NCBI GenBank assembly: GCA_023664485.1
Contig: JAMPFK010000001.1
Coordinates: 327,788-391,787 of the forward strand
Reading direction: 5' to 3'
From: Bacteroides fragilis
GTDB lineage: Bacteria; Bacillota; Clostridia; Lachnospirales; Lachnospiraceae
Length of the DNA: 64,000 nt
The notes beneath the pieces were generated by a model. That model had not been told where the DNA came from and did not search any database. It saw nothing but the letters and a program-made list of their open reading frames with translations. The translations under genes were made by a program, and so were the position numbers. Below, piece by piece: positions 17,916-26,052 of the stretch (the first letter of the stretch is position 1; each line of letters starts with the position of its first letter).

Positions 17916-18222
17916 AAAAAAATCCCTGACAGATGATTCTGTCAAGGACGAATAAACTTTATCCGCGGTGCCACCTTGATTTACGGAAACGGCTCCGTAC
18001 GCTTAGCGGGATACCAGCATATCCCTGGCAACTGACGTATGCCCTCACGTCGCAGAATACTCTGCCCGATATGAAAACACTGAACAAATTCATATCCGCA
18101 TTTGGCTGCGCCCTCCGCGGTCCATTTGACAACTTGTTTCTTCCCCGATTCTCAGCGCCACGGGTTCTCTGTACAGGCATCATTGCCGTTATCTCCGCTT
18201 CAACGGTTTAATATATTAAATT
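17916..18222 (-). ncRNA. tryptophan-responsive T-box leader
   Basis: On the minus strand the 3' part contains the T-box core TGGCACCGCGG (complement of 17963-17973) that pairs with the uncharged tRNA acceptor. It is followed by a terminator hairpin, CCTTGACAG/CTGTCAGGG (17924-17947), and seven T residues (17916-17922). In the stem-I region the sequence AAATGGACC places a UGG specifier codon at the complement of 18122-18124, matching tRNA-Trp. Uncharged tRNA-Trp would stabilise the antiterminator and allow transcription of trpEGDCFBA. Stem boundaries were judged by eye; the class and specifier are well supported. Confidence 0.9.
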
Positions 18223-18228
18223 AGCGCT

Positions 18229-18257
18229 ATTTTAGCACGTCGTTTTTGAAATGTCAA
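18229..18257 (-). promoter_or_regulatory. sigma-A promoter of the trp operon
   Basis: A perfect TTGACA (18252-18257) and TAAAAT (18229-18234) on the minus strand are separated by 17 bp. The predicted start near 18222 is the 5' end of the T-box leader. Confidence 0.8.
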
Positions 18258-18361
18258 GACAGCTGAAAAATTTTTCCGGCGTTTTGCACCGCTTTTTGCG
18301 TCTGCAACTATCGGTTGACAGATTTCCAAGCGTTATTGATAGCTATTTTTCCGATTATCGT

Positions 18362-18376
18362 ATACAATTTTTGTAT
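18362..18376. promoter_or_regulatory. inverted repeat ATACAA-TTT-TTGTAT upstream of the HTH gene
   Basis: A 6-3-6 inverted repeat lies just before repeat copy 1. A possible -35 element, TTGACA, is at 18315-18320. It may be an operator for the downstream XRE-type regulator, since such proteins often control themselves. The evidence is only symmetry and position. Confidence 0.3.
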
Positions 18377-18385
18377 CGTATTAAG

Positions 18386-18490
18386 TTATAGTTAGCGATA
18401 TTAAAAATTGCCGTTTCAGCCTTGCAGAAGCTTGCGTATATGGCTTTTGTAAGAGATGGGATGTGCAGTTTGTTATGTCGTTTACTATAA
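18386..18490 (+). repeat. 105-bp palindromic repeat, copy 1 (most diverged)
   Basis: It begins TTATAGTTAGCGATATT and ends ATGTCGTTTACTATAA, 20 bases before the HTH start codon. Centre arms TTGCAGAAGC and GCTTTTGTAA still pair, using two G-U wobbles on the plus strand. It matches copies at 39923-40027 and 62179-62284 in length, orientation and core. Confidence 0.85.
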
Positions 18491-18510
18491 GAATGGAAAG
18501 GGTGAAAAGA

Positions 18511-19299
18511 ATGACGCTTGGAGAAAAAATATACAGACTGCGTTCGGAGAGAGGGCTTTCACAGGAAGCGTTCGGAGAGATGCTTGGAGTATCCAGACAG
18601 TCGGTGTCAAAATGGGAAACGGATCAGTCTTCGCCGGAGTTGGAAAAGATCGTTGCACTCAGCGAATTGTTCGGAGTCAGTACCGATTATCTGTTAAAAG
18701 AAAACATGAAGAATATGGGGCGGCAGGAAGCGCTTCCTGCCGCGGAGGAGAACGTGAGGCCGGGAAGGCCGCATTATGAGTATAAAAGCAGGAAAACAGT
18801 AAGAGGCATTCCGCTCGTGCATGTGAATTTCGGGGTGGGACTGTATCGTGCAAAAGGTATTTTTGCGGTCGGAAATATCGCGAGCGGCGTGTTTGCGCTT
18901 GGATTCGTTTCCGTAGGAATCGTCGCTTTCGGTCTTCTTTCTTTGGGCCTCCTGGCATTCGGTTCCATAGCGTTCGGTCTGGTCAGTATAGGTACGCTGG
19001 CAGTCGGCTGTATTGCTTTCGGCGCTTTTACGTTCGGCATTTTCTGTATGGGCGCCTTGAATTTTGGACAGTTCTGTTTCGGCGCGCTGTCTTATGGGAA
19101 ACAGGTTGCCATCGGCGATGAAGCGCATGGAAGGATTGCGCTTGGGTTCAGCCGGGCTGTGGGAGAACTCTATCAGGAAGTGAATGAGGACGGGGTCTTT
19201 GACTATCGGACGATAGAAAAGCTGATCGATGAAAATGTATCTTCTTACTGGCGGCCTTTCCGGGAGTGGATGAAGTGGATCGTCCGGGGGATGGGGTAA
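18511..19299 (+). CDS. XRE-family HTH regulator with glycine-pentad repeat domain
   Basis: The 262-residue protein starts at ATG 18511 (MTLGEKIYRLRSERGLSQEAF), with AAAGGGTG upstream. Residues 1-65 form a standard Cro/C1 helix-turn-helix (FGEMLGVSRQSVSKWETDQ). Residues about 108-205 consist of some 17 five-residue units of the form hydrophobic-[AS]-hydrophobic-G-hydrophobic, for example VAFGL, LSLGL, LAFGS and IAFGL. This would suit either a tightly packed membrane hairpin bundle or a beta-solenoid. A charged C-terminal tail follows. The DNA-binding half is certain. The sensor half is unassigned; membrane association is inferred from hydrophobicity. Confidence 0.8.
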   Translation: MTLGEKIYRLRSERGLSQEAFGEMLGVSRQSVSKWETDQSSPELEKIVALSELFGVSTDYLLKENMKNMGRQEALPAAEENVRPGRPHYEYKSRKTVRGIPLVHVNFGVGLYRAKGIFAVGNIASGVFALGFVSVGIVAFGLLSLGLLAFGSIAFGLVSIGTLAVGCIAFGAFTFGIFCMGALNFGQFCFGALSYGKQVAIGDEAHGRIALGFSRAVGELYQEVNEDGVFDYRTIEKLIDENVSSYWRPFREWMKWIVRGMG

Positions 19300-19554
19300 G
19301 CTCATTTACAGGCCGGCGCCGTTCTTTTTTACTGACACGCAGCTAAAATCTCCGAATGAGCGATTGGTTTTTCCCGGCCTTCGCTTACAATAGAAACAGA
19401 TAAGCGGGCAGAGAAGAGCTGGTAGATGGTACGATGGTTTATCGTATGCGTTATGGAAAGGAGCCGGGAGAAAGGAATGTCTGAGATTCAGCTGCGTATT
19501 TATGATTTGAGGAAGAAAAGCGTGAGGCGGAAAGCCTCCATAATGATAATGCTC
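19300..19554. other. intergenic stretch without a supported gene
   Basis: A weak promoter-like pair, TTGGTT and TACAAT, lies near 19364-19391, and a small hairpin GAGGC-GGAAA-GCCTC at about 19524-19538. A short frame starting ATG 19477 (MSEIQLRIYDLRKK) has a weak ribosome-binding site, and I recognise no relative. It may be a decayed gene or leader. Confidence 0.3.
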
Positions 19555-19583
19555 TTGACAGTTCCCGGCGTTTCGGACATACT
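19555..19583 (+). promoter_or_regulatory. promoter of the dehydrogenase-deaminase genes
   Basis: A perfect TTGACA (19555-19560) is followed after 17 bp by CATACT (19578-19583). The ATG of the dehydrogenase is 59 bases further on. Confidence 0.6.
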
Positions 19584-19641
19584 GATGGAGGGGTCAGGAT
19601 TTCCCACAGCATAGGTATTTTCTTGTGAATGGAGGTTTTGT

Positions 19642-20601
19642 ATGAAGCTTGTAGTTCTGGAAAGAAACAGCGCCGGTACGGATATCGACGTATCCTGTTT
19701 TGAAAAATTCGGCGAGGTGGTCTATTATCCGAATTCGACGGCGGAAAATGCGGCGGAGCGGATCGGGGATGCGGAAATCGTTATTTCCAATAAGACGCCG
19801 CTCAATGAAGGCAATCTGAAGGACGCATCGAAGCTCCGGCTGATCTGCCTGCTGGCGACGGGATACGATAATGTCGATCTGACATATTGTAAGAGCCGGG
19901 GAATCAGGGTCGCCAATGTGGTCAATTACTGTACGCCCGCGGTGGCGCAGCATACGCTTCTGCTGGCGATGATGTTATCGGAAAAGATCGCGTATTATGA
20001 CGATTATGTGAAATCGGGGGCTTATGGCGCACAGGACAGATTTTCACATTTTGACAGATTATTCCATGATCTGGAAGGGAAAACATGGGGCATCGTCGGC
20101 ATGGGAAGCATCGGCCGCAGAGTAGCGGAGCTGGCTTCGGCTTTTGGGTGCAGGATCATTTTTTACTCTGCATCCGGGAAAAGCGCCTGCACGGATTATG
20201 AAAGGGTGGGGCTTAATACGCTGCTGAAGGAATCGGATATTTTATCGCTGCATTGCCCGCTCAGCGACAGGACGAGGCATCTGCTCAATAAGGATGCTTT
20301 TGACAAGATGAAAAAGACCGCGATTTTAATCAACGTGGCGAGAGGGCCGGTGGTCGATACGCAGGCTTTGTATGAGGCTCTCGCAGAAGAAAAGATTGCG
20401 GCCGCAGGGCTGGATGTGCTGGAGAAAGAGCCGATGGAGGCTTCCAATCCTTTGTGCCGGATCAAAGACAGTACCAAATTGATTATTACGCCGCATATGT
20501 CGTGGGCGAGCGTGGAGTCGAGGACCAGGCTGATAGAGGAAATCGTGAAAAACATCGAAGCCTTTCTGGACGGGAAAGAACGGAATATCGTAAATTCATA
20601 A
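19642..20601 (+). CDS. D-2-hydroxyacid dehydrogenase, NAD-dependent
   Basis: This 319-residue protein belongs to the D-isomer-specific 2-hydroxyacid dehydrogenase family, which reduces 2-oxo acids such as hydroxypyruvate. The NAD loop GMGSIGRRVAELASAFG is at about 150-170. The catalytic Arg lies in INVARGPVVD, the Glu in LDVLEKEPM and the His in TPHMSWASVESR. These C-terminal features resemble glycerate/hydroxypyruvate reductases. It precedes an MTA/SAH deaminase by 27 bases, so it may act on an oxo acid from methionine salvage or serine metabolism; this is inference. Substrate not determined. Confidence 0.88.
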   Translation: MKLVVLERNSAGTDIDVSCFEKFGEVVYYPNSTAENAAERIGDAEIVISNKTPLNEGNLKDASKLRLICLLATGYDNVDLTYCKSRGIRVANVVNYCTPAVAQHTLLLAMMLSEKIAYYDDYVKSGAYGAQDRFSHFDRLFHDLEGKTWGIVGMGSIGRRVAELASAFGCRIIFYSASGKSACTDYERVGLNTLLKESDILSLHCPLSDRTRHLLNKDAFDKMKKTAILINVARGPVVDTQALYEALAEEKIAAAGLDVLEKEPMEASNPLCRIKDSTKLIITPHMSWASVESRTRLIEEIVKNIEAFLDGKERNIVNS

Positions 20602-20628
20602 AAGGATGCAGGAAAAGGAGAGAAAAGC

Positions 20629-21930
20629 ATGGGAATTGTTATTAAGGACGCGCTGGTCATCGTACCGCAGGGAGAAGAGGATGTTATCAAAGAAACAAGC
20701 CTTTATATCGAAGGGGATAAAATAACGGGTATCGGGCAGGAACCCGCCGGTTTTCAGGAGGATAAAGCCATAGACGGAACGGATAAGCTCGTCATTCCGG
20801 GGCTGATCAACTGCCATACCCATTCTTATATGTCTTTTATGCGGAATGTGGCGGATGATTTATCCTTTATGGACTGGTTATTTGGAACGATCGACCCGAT
20901 CGAGCAGCAGATGACGGACGAGGATACCTATTGGGGCGCAAATCTGGCGATCATCGAGATGATGAAAAGCGGGACGACCTGTTTTAACGATATGCAGATG
21001 AACATCCATCAGACGACGCGGGCGGTCAAGGAGTCCGGTATGCGCGCGGTTATCTGCCGCGGACTGGTAGGAAGCGGAAATGACGAGGGCGGACAGATGC
21101 GGCTGCGTCAGGCATATGAAGAGCGGGATGCGGCGAAGGACTGCGGCCGGCTGACCTTTCTGCTCGGGCCTCACGCGCCCTATACCTGTGACGACGAATT
21201 TCTGAAAATCGTGTCGAATGAGGCGAAAAAAAATGGCATGGGCATTCATGTGCACCTTTCGGAGAGCGTGAGCGAAATGGAGCAGATTCGGGAAAAGTAC
21301 GGCTGTACGCCGATCGAGCTGGCGGAAAGGACGGGAATATTTGATGTTCCGGCGATTGCGGCGCATTGTGTGCAGGCGACGGATAAGGATATCGATATTT
21401 TGAAGGCGCACAACGTCAGCGTTGTGACTAATCCGGCAAGCAATATGAAGCTCGGAAACGGTTTTGCGCCGATCGCAAAGATGCTGGAAAAGGGCGTCAA
21501 TGTCTGCCTCGGTACGGATGGCGCGGCAAGTAATAACTGTCTGAATATGTTCCATGAATTAAGCCTTTTGACGCTGATTCATAAAGGGACGGGCAGGACG
21601 CCCCAGTGCATCAGCGCAAAAGAGGGATTCCGTATCGCGACAATTAACGGCGCAAAGGCGCTGGGCCTTGAAAAGGAGACGGGTTCCATCGAGGTCGGTA
21701 AGAAAGCGGATCTGGCAATCCTGGATTTGAATACGCCCGCCCTGACGCCGAGAAATAATCTGATCGCGGGGCTTTCCTATTCTGCGAATGGTTCCGAGGT
21801 GGATACGGTCATCATCGATGGACAAATCACGATGGAGAACCGGAAGATTCTGACGATGGACGAGGAGCTGGTCTATCGGAAGATTAACGAGATTATCGTC
21901 AGAATGGGATTGGATAAGAAAGTATATTAA
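20629..21930 (+). CDS. mtaD: 5-methylthioadenosine/S-adenosylhomocysteine deaminase-type amidohydrolase
   Basis: The enzyme is predicted to deaminate MTA or SAH (to methylthioinosine or S-inosylhomocysteine). It has 433 residues and an amidohydrolase barrel. Metal ligands are seen as NCHTHSYMS near residue 65, HVHLSES, AAHCVQ and the catalytic GTDGAASNN. The C-terminal composite domain GSIEVGKKADLAILDL is typical. It sits between a 2-hydroxyacid dehydrogenase and S-adenosylhomocysteinase, which supports SAH as a substrate. Related deaminases act on other purines, so the symbol is by family and context. Confidence 0.88.
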   Translation: MGIVIKDALVIVPQGEEDVIKETSLYIEGDKITGIGQEPAGFQEDKAIDGTDKLVIPGLINCHTHSYMSFMRNVADDLSFMDWLFGTIDPIEQQMTDEDTYWGANLAIIEMMKSGTTCFNDMQMNIHQTTRAVKESGMRAVICRGLVGSGNDEGGQMRLRQAYEERDAAKDCGRLTFLLGPHAPYTCDDEFLKIVSNEAKKNGMGIHVHLSESVSEMEQIREKYGCTPIELAERTGIFDVPAIAAHCVQATDKDIDILKAHNVSVVTNPASNMKLGNGFAPIAKMLEKGVNVCLGTDGAASNNCLNMFHELSLLTLIHKGTGRTPQCISAKEGFRIATINGAKALGLEKETGSIEVGKKADLAILDLNTPALTPRNNLIAGLSYSANGSEVDTVIIDGQITMENRKILTMDEELVYRKINEIIVRMGLDKKVY

Positions 21931-21932
21931 AG

Positions 21933-21977
21933 AGACTGCCGGCAGTTCCCTGATAGTTGGGGATTAGCCGGCAGTCT
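21933..21977. terminator. hairpin after the deaminase gene
   Basis: AGACTGCCGGC (21933-21943) and GCCGGCAGTCT (21967-21977) make a perfect 11-bp stem directly after the stop codon. No T run follows on the plus strand, so it could be an inefficient terminator or an RNA 3' stabiliser. Confidence 0.5.
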
Positions 21978-22050
21978 GCTGAAAATAAAATATTTTGGAT
22001 AAATCAAAAGAAATGCTGGTCAAAAGCATCGCTTTTCGATACAATAATAA

Positions 22051-22082
22051 ATAGTGATGACAGGACAGACGACCATCACTAT
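22051..22082 (+). promoter_or_regulatory. inverted repeat in the ahcY leader
   Basis: ATAGTGATG and CATCACTAT form a 9-bp stem with a 14-base loop, 50 bases before the ahcY start. A -10-like TACAAT lies just upstream near 22040. It may be an operator or leader hairpin; there is no match to the SAM or SAH riboswitches I know. Confidence 0.35.
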
Positions 22083-22131
22083 AATAAAAATTCGGCTGGT
22101 TACTGTATTTTATTTTGAAGGAGGAATTTTT

Positions 22132-23379
22132 ATGAGTAGCGAAATCAGAGACATTAACTTAGCCGAGTCCGGCGAAAGAAAAATCGAATGGGTCAAAAGG
22201 AACTGCGACTTACTTCGTACTTTGGAGAAAGAATTTTCCGAATCCAGACCGTTTGCGGGGAAAAAGGTGGCTTTGTCCGTACATCTGGAAGCGAAAACAG
22301 CATATCTGTGCCTTGTTTTGAAGGCGGGCGGAGCGGAAATGTATGTAACAGGTTCCAATCCGCTGTCCACACAGGACGACGTAGCGGCGGCGCTGGTGAA
22401 AGCCGGGCTGGAAGTACATGCATGGTACGACGCGACACAGGAAGAATATGAGAAACATATCCGTCATGTATTGGAGGCGGGCCCGAATATCATCATCGAT
22501 GACGGCGGGGATTTGGTCAATATGGTGCACAAAGATATGCCGGAGCTGATTCCGGACATCATCGGCGGCTGTGAGGAGACGACGACCGGTATCATCCGTC
22601 TGGAGGCGATGAATAAGGCCGGGGAATTGAAATTCCCGATGGTGCGCGTGAACAATGCGGCATGCAAGCATTTCTTCGATAACCGGTACGGCACGGGCCA
22701 GTCCGTATGGGACGGCATCAACAGAACGACGAATCTGATCGTAGCGGGCAAGATCGTTGTTGTGGCGGGCTACGGCTGGTGCGGCAAGGGAACGGCCATG
22801 AGGGCGAAAGGCCTCGGTGCAAGGGTTATCGTTACGGAAATCGACCCGATCAAGGCGATCGAAGCGGTTATGGATGGATTCGATGTCATGCCGATGAAGG
22901 AAGCGGCGAAAGTCGGCGATTTCTTTGTTACCGTAACGGGCTGCGACGGCGTTATCGATAAAGAAGATTTTGCGGTCATGAAAGAGGGTGCGATTCTGTG
23001 CAATGCGGGACACTTCGACTGTGAAATCGATATGGCATGGCTGAAAGCGAATGCAGTGGAAAGCAGAGAGCAGAGAAAGAATATCATGGGATATAAGCTT
23101 CCGACCGGACAGTGGATATTCGTGCTTGCAGAAGGAAGGCTCGTCAATCTGGCGGCAGGAGACGGGCACCCGGCGGAAATTATGGATATGAGCTTCGCGA
23201 TTCAGGCGCTTTCCGCCAAATATCTGGTAGAGCACGGAAGCGGGCTGAAAGAAAAGCTGATCGATGTGCCGGAGGAAGTAGACAAAGACGTTGCGAAACG
23301 GAAACTCGCATTCCTCGGAAAAGAAATCGATGTACTGACGCCGGAACAGGAAAGATATTTGAACAGCTATTCTTTGTAA
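22132..23379 (+). CDS. ahcY: adenosylhomocysteinase
   Basis: AhcY reversibly splits S-adenosylhomocysteine into adenosine and homocysteine. The start ATG at 22132 has GAAGGAGG upstream, giving 415 residues. The family NAD-binding signature GYGWCGKGTAMRAKGLGARV is present, as are the substrate lysine/aspartate region NAACKHFFDNRYGTGQSVWDG and CNAGHFDCEIDM. This length fits the shorter bacterial/archaeal class, which lacks the 40-residue insertion of the longer class. Together with the deaminase upstream the cell has two ways to remove SAH. Confidence 0.96.
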   Translation: MSSEIRDINLAESGERKIEWVKRNCDLLRTLEKEFSESRPFAGKKVALSVHLEAKTAYLCLVLKAGGAEMYVTGSNPLSTQDDVAAALVKAGLEVHAWYDATQEEYEKHIRHVLEAGPNIIIDDGGDLVNMVHKDMPELIPDIIGGCEETTTGIIRLEAMNKAGELKFPMVRVNNAACKHFFDNRYGTGQSVWDGINRTTNLIVAGKIVVVAGYGWCGKGTAMRAKGLGARVIVTEIDPIKAIEAVMDGFDVMPMKEAAKVGDFFVTVTGCDGVIDKEDFAVMKEGAILCNAGHFDCEIDMAWLKANAVESREQRKNIMGYKLPTGQWIFVLAEGRLVNLAAGDGHPAEIMDMSFAIQALSAKYLVEHGSGLKEKLIDVPEEVDKDVAKRKLAFLGKEIDVLTPEQERYLNSYSL

Positions 23380-23387
23380 AAGGATTT

Positions 23388-23425
23388 CCCCTTGTATTCT
23401 AACGGTACAAGGGGATTTGTTTTAT
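23388..23425 (+). terminator. intrinsic terminator of ahcY
   Basis: CCCCTTGTA (23388-23396) and TACAAGGGG (23406-23414) form a 9-bp stem, followed by ATTTGTTTTA, just after the stop codon. Confidence 0.75.
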
Positions 23426-23476
23426 ATGCGGGGAGAAAGCTCTTCCCTGCCTGATTGCAGGAAAATGGAGGGAAAT

Positions 23477-25252
23477 ATGGAACAACAGATGGAAACGGCA
23501 TCGAAATACAGCGCGGGGGAACTGCTGAAAAGATTCCTGCCATATTATCGGAAATACTGGAATATCGTCGTCATCGATTTATTCTGCGCGGGGCTGACGA
23601 CCATTTGCGAAATGGTCCTGCCGATGATCATGCGGTACATAACGAATACGGGCATCAATGACCTGGCGGCGCTGAGCGTTCAGGCGATACTCCGCATGAG
23701 CGCATTGTATCTCGTGCTGCGGATCATCGATGCGATGGCAAATTTTTATATGGCATATACGGGCCATGTTATGGGAACCCGGATGGAAACCGATATGCGG
23801 AGGGATGCTTATGCGCATCTGCAGAGGCTTTCCGATACCTACTATAACAATACGAAGGTCGGGCAGATCATGGGACGGATTACCAATGACCTCTTCGATG
23901 TGACGGAGTTTTCGCATCACTGCCCCGAAGAATTTTTTATCGCGGCGATAAAGGCGGTCATTTCTTTTGCTATTTTATCGGGCATCAATTTCTGGCTGAC
24001 CCTGATTATTTTTGCGGTCGTGCCTGTGATGGTTATTGTCTGTACGATCATTAACCTGCGCCTGCGCGCGGCTTTCCGGAAACAGAGGATCCAGATCGGG
24101 GAGCTGAATGCGAGGATTGAGGACAGTCTGCTCGGACAGAAGGTCGTTAAAGCTTTTACAAACGAGGAAAAAGAAAAGGAGAAATTCGAGGAGGATAACC
24201 AGAAATTTTTCCTGATTAAAAAAGAAACGTATAAATTTATGGCGGCTTTCGGGACGACGACGAGGGCGTTTGACGGCCTGATGTATCTGGTGGTCGTGGC
24301 GGCGGGCGGCATTTTTATGGTAAAAGGGCTGATTTCGCCCGGCGACCTGGTGGCATATGTTATGTACGTTTCCACATTGATTGCGACGATTCGGAGAATC
24401 ATCGAGTTTGCGGAGCAGTTCCAGAGAGGAATGACCGGAATCGAGCGTTTTGTGGAAATCATGGACAGCGAGATCGAAATTTTCGACGAGCCGGGCGCCG
24501 TGCCCTGCGAAAATGTGAAAGGGGATATTTCTTTCCGAAACGTGAGCTTCGCCTATCCGGATGATCATAATATCGTTTTCCGGGATTTGAATCTGGATAT
24601 TCATGCGGGAGAAAAAATCGCCATCGTGGGGCCGTCCGGCGGAGGAAAGACGACGCTCTGCAACCTGATTCCGCGTTTTTACAATGTGGACGAAGGGGAA
24701 ATCGTTCTGGACGGACGAAATGTAAATCGTTATACGCTCAGGAGCCTGCGGCAGAATATCGGCATGGTACAGCAGGACGTTTATCTTTTTTCCGGCACGG
24801 TCTATGAGAACATCGCCTATGGGCGGGAAAAAGCGACGCGGGAGGAAGTCATGGAGGCGGCGCGGAGGGCCGGTGCGCATGAGTTTATAGAAATGCTGAA
24901 AGATGGGTATGATACTTATGTAGGAGAAAGGGGCGTCAAGCTTTCCGGCGGACAGAAACAGCGCATCAGCATCGCAAGGGTATTTCTGAAGAACCCGCCG
25001 ATCCTGATACTGGACGAGGCCACTTCCGCGCTGGATAACGAGAGCGAGTTCCAGGTAGCAAGGTCTTTGCAGGAACTGGCAAAGGGCAGGACAACGATTA
25101 CGATAGCACACAGGCTTTCCAGCATCCGCAATTCCGACCGGATTCTTGTATTGACGGAGGCCGGGATCGTAGAAGAGGGAAATCATGAACAGCTCCTTGC
25201 CTGCCAGGGAATCTATTACCATTTTTATAAGACGGCCAATGAACTGAAATAG
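23477..25252 (+). CDS. ABC exporter half-transporter (permease-ATPase)
   Basis: A 591-residue half-transporter starts at ATG 23477 with GGAGGG five bases upstream. The first 310 residues hold six transmembrane helices of type-I exporter form. The ATPase has Walker A GPSGGGKTT, signature LSGGQKQR and Walker B ILILDEATSALD, with a complete catalytic Glu and a switch His in IAHRLSS. All sites are intact, so it can work as a homodimer. Similar proteins export lipids, peptides or drugs. It is separate from the heterodimeric pair further downstream; substrate unknown. Confidence 0.92.
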   Translation: MEQQMETASKYSAGELLKRFLPYYRKYWNIVVIDLFCAGLTTICEMVLPMIMRYITNTGINDLAALSVQAILRMSALYLVLRIIDAMANFYMAYTGHVMGTRMETDMRRDAYAHLQRLSDTYYNNTKVGQIMGRITNDLFDVTEFSHHCPEEFFIAAIKAVISFAILSGINFWLTLIIFAVVPVMVIVCTIINLRLRAAFRKQRIQIGELNARIEDSLLGQKVVKAFTNEEKEKEKFEEDNQKFFLIKKETYKFMAAFGTTTRAFDGLMYLVVVAAGGIFMVKGLISPGDLVAYVMYVSTLIATIRRIIEFAEQFQRGMTGIERFVEIMDSEIEIFDEPGAVPCENVKGDISFRNVSFAYPDDHNIVFRDLNLDIHAGEKIAIVGPSGGGKTTLCNLIPRFYNVDEGEIVLDGRNVNRYTLRSLRQNIGMVQQDVYLFSGTVYENIAYGREKATREEVMEAARRAGAHEFIEMLKDGYDTYVGERGVKLSGGQKQRISIARVFLKNPPILILDEATSALDNESEFQVARSLQELAKGRTTITIAHRLSSIRNSDRILVLTEAGIVEEGNHEQLLACQGIYYHFYKTANELK

Positions 25253-25295
25253 AGGAAAAGAATGCGGAAAAACGCCCCACAAATTAAAAAATCGC

Positions 25296-25324
25296 TTACA
25301 TTTTCAGTTTTTTAATGCTAAACT
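25296..25324 (+). promoter_or_regulatory. promoter for the carD-like gene
   Basis: TTACAT (25296-25301) and TAAACT (25319-25324) are 17 bp apart, 75 bases before the gene. Confidence 0.45.
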
Positions 25325-25398
25325 AAAGATATGAGATATTAAAGTGAGGAGTAGGTGAAGGAAGATGTTCCTGTTTTTCGGCGTTAGGAGGCGAGAAA

Positions 25399-25914
25399 AT
25401 GTTTGAAGCAGGCGAATTGATTATGTGCGGGGGGCATGGAGTATGCCGGGTCACAGCGATTACGGGGAACCCCATCGACAAACTGGATAAGAAACGGAAA
25501 TATTATATTCTGGAGCCGGTTTTTGAGAAAGGGAGCACCATTTATACGCCGGTCGATAATGAGAAGATCGTTATGAGAAGGATTATGGATGAAAAAGCCG
25601 CGAAGCTGTTGATCGGAAGGATTCCGGATATTGAAACGGTTTGGATCAAGGAAGAGAAAACAAGAGAGCAGATGTATAAAGAAGCGATCAGAACGTATGA
25701 CTGCCAGAGTCTGGTGCAGATCATCAAGACCCTGTACCTGCGGAAACAGGACCGGGTGCAGCAGGGGAAGAAGGTGCTCTCTTCCGACGAACATTATTTA
25801 AAAAAAGCGGAAGAGCTTCTTTACAGCGAAATGTCGCTGGCATTGTCAATTCCCAGGGAAAGCGTAGAGAATTATATTTTTGATGAAATTCATAAAATGG
25901 GCGGTAATTCATAA
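25399..25914 (+). CDS. CarD-family transcription regulator
   Basis: CarD/CdnL proteins bind the RNA polymerase beta subunit and stabilise the open promoter complex. This one has 171 residues. The N-terminal Tudor-like RNA polymerase interaction domain spans about 1-60 (FEAGELIMCGGHGVCRVTAI, then YYILEP and IYTPVDNEK). A mostly helical C-terminal part contains a YLKKAEELLYSEMSLAL segment typical of clostridial members. Clear AGGAGG before the ATG and a strong terminator after the stop show a single-gene transcript. Clostridial genomes commonly have several such paralogues, so which promoters it serves is unknown. Confidence 0.88.
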   Translation: MFEAGELIMCGGHGVCRVTAITGNPIDKLDKKRKYYILEPVFEKGSTIYTPVDNEKIVMRRIMDEKAAKLLIGRIPDIETVWIKEEKTREQMYKEAIRTYDCQSLVQIIKTLYLRKQDRVQQGKKVLSSDEHYLKKAEELLYSEMSLALSIPRESVENYIFDEIHKMGGNS

Positions 25915-25926
25915 AAACGCAGAAAA

Positions 25927-25957
25927 AAAGCGGAGCGGAAATGCTCCGCTTTTTTTG
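25927..25957 (+). terminator. intrinsic terminator of the carD-like gene
   Basis: AAAGCGGAGC (25927-25936) pairs perfectly with GCTCCGCTTT (25943-25952) and runs into a T tract. Confidence 0.88.
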
Positions 25958-25994
25958 AACATAAAATTTTTCCTGTTTTTTTAAGGTTTTTTAA

Positions 25995-26023
25995 TTGATT
26001 TCGCTGGAAAATACAGGTAAGAT
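25995..26023 (+). promoter_or_regulatory. promoter of the heterodimeric ABC pair
   Basis: TTGATT (25995-26000) and TAAGAT (26018-26023) are 17 bp apart, 30 bases before the first start codon. Confidence 0.5.
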
Positions 26024-26052
26024 AGAACGATGTCGGAAGGAGGAGTGGGCAT

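Noticed and set aside
19426..19614. A 62-codon frame before the dehydrogenase
   Set aside because: It contains the TTGACA promoter and has no family match; kept only as a note in the intergenic entry.
22210..23235. A 341-residue minus-strand frame across ahcY
   Set aside because: Antisense shadow of a highly conserved gene; His/Arg-rich composition.
23975..25282. A 435-residue minus-strand frame across the ABC transporter
   Set aside because: It is antisense to conserved Walker and signature motifs, with no family resemblance of its own.
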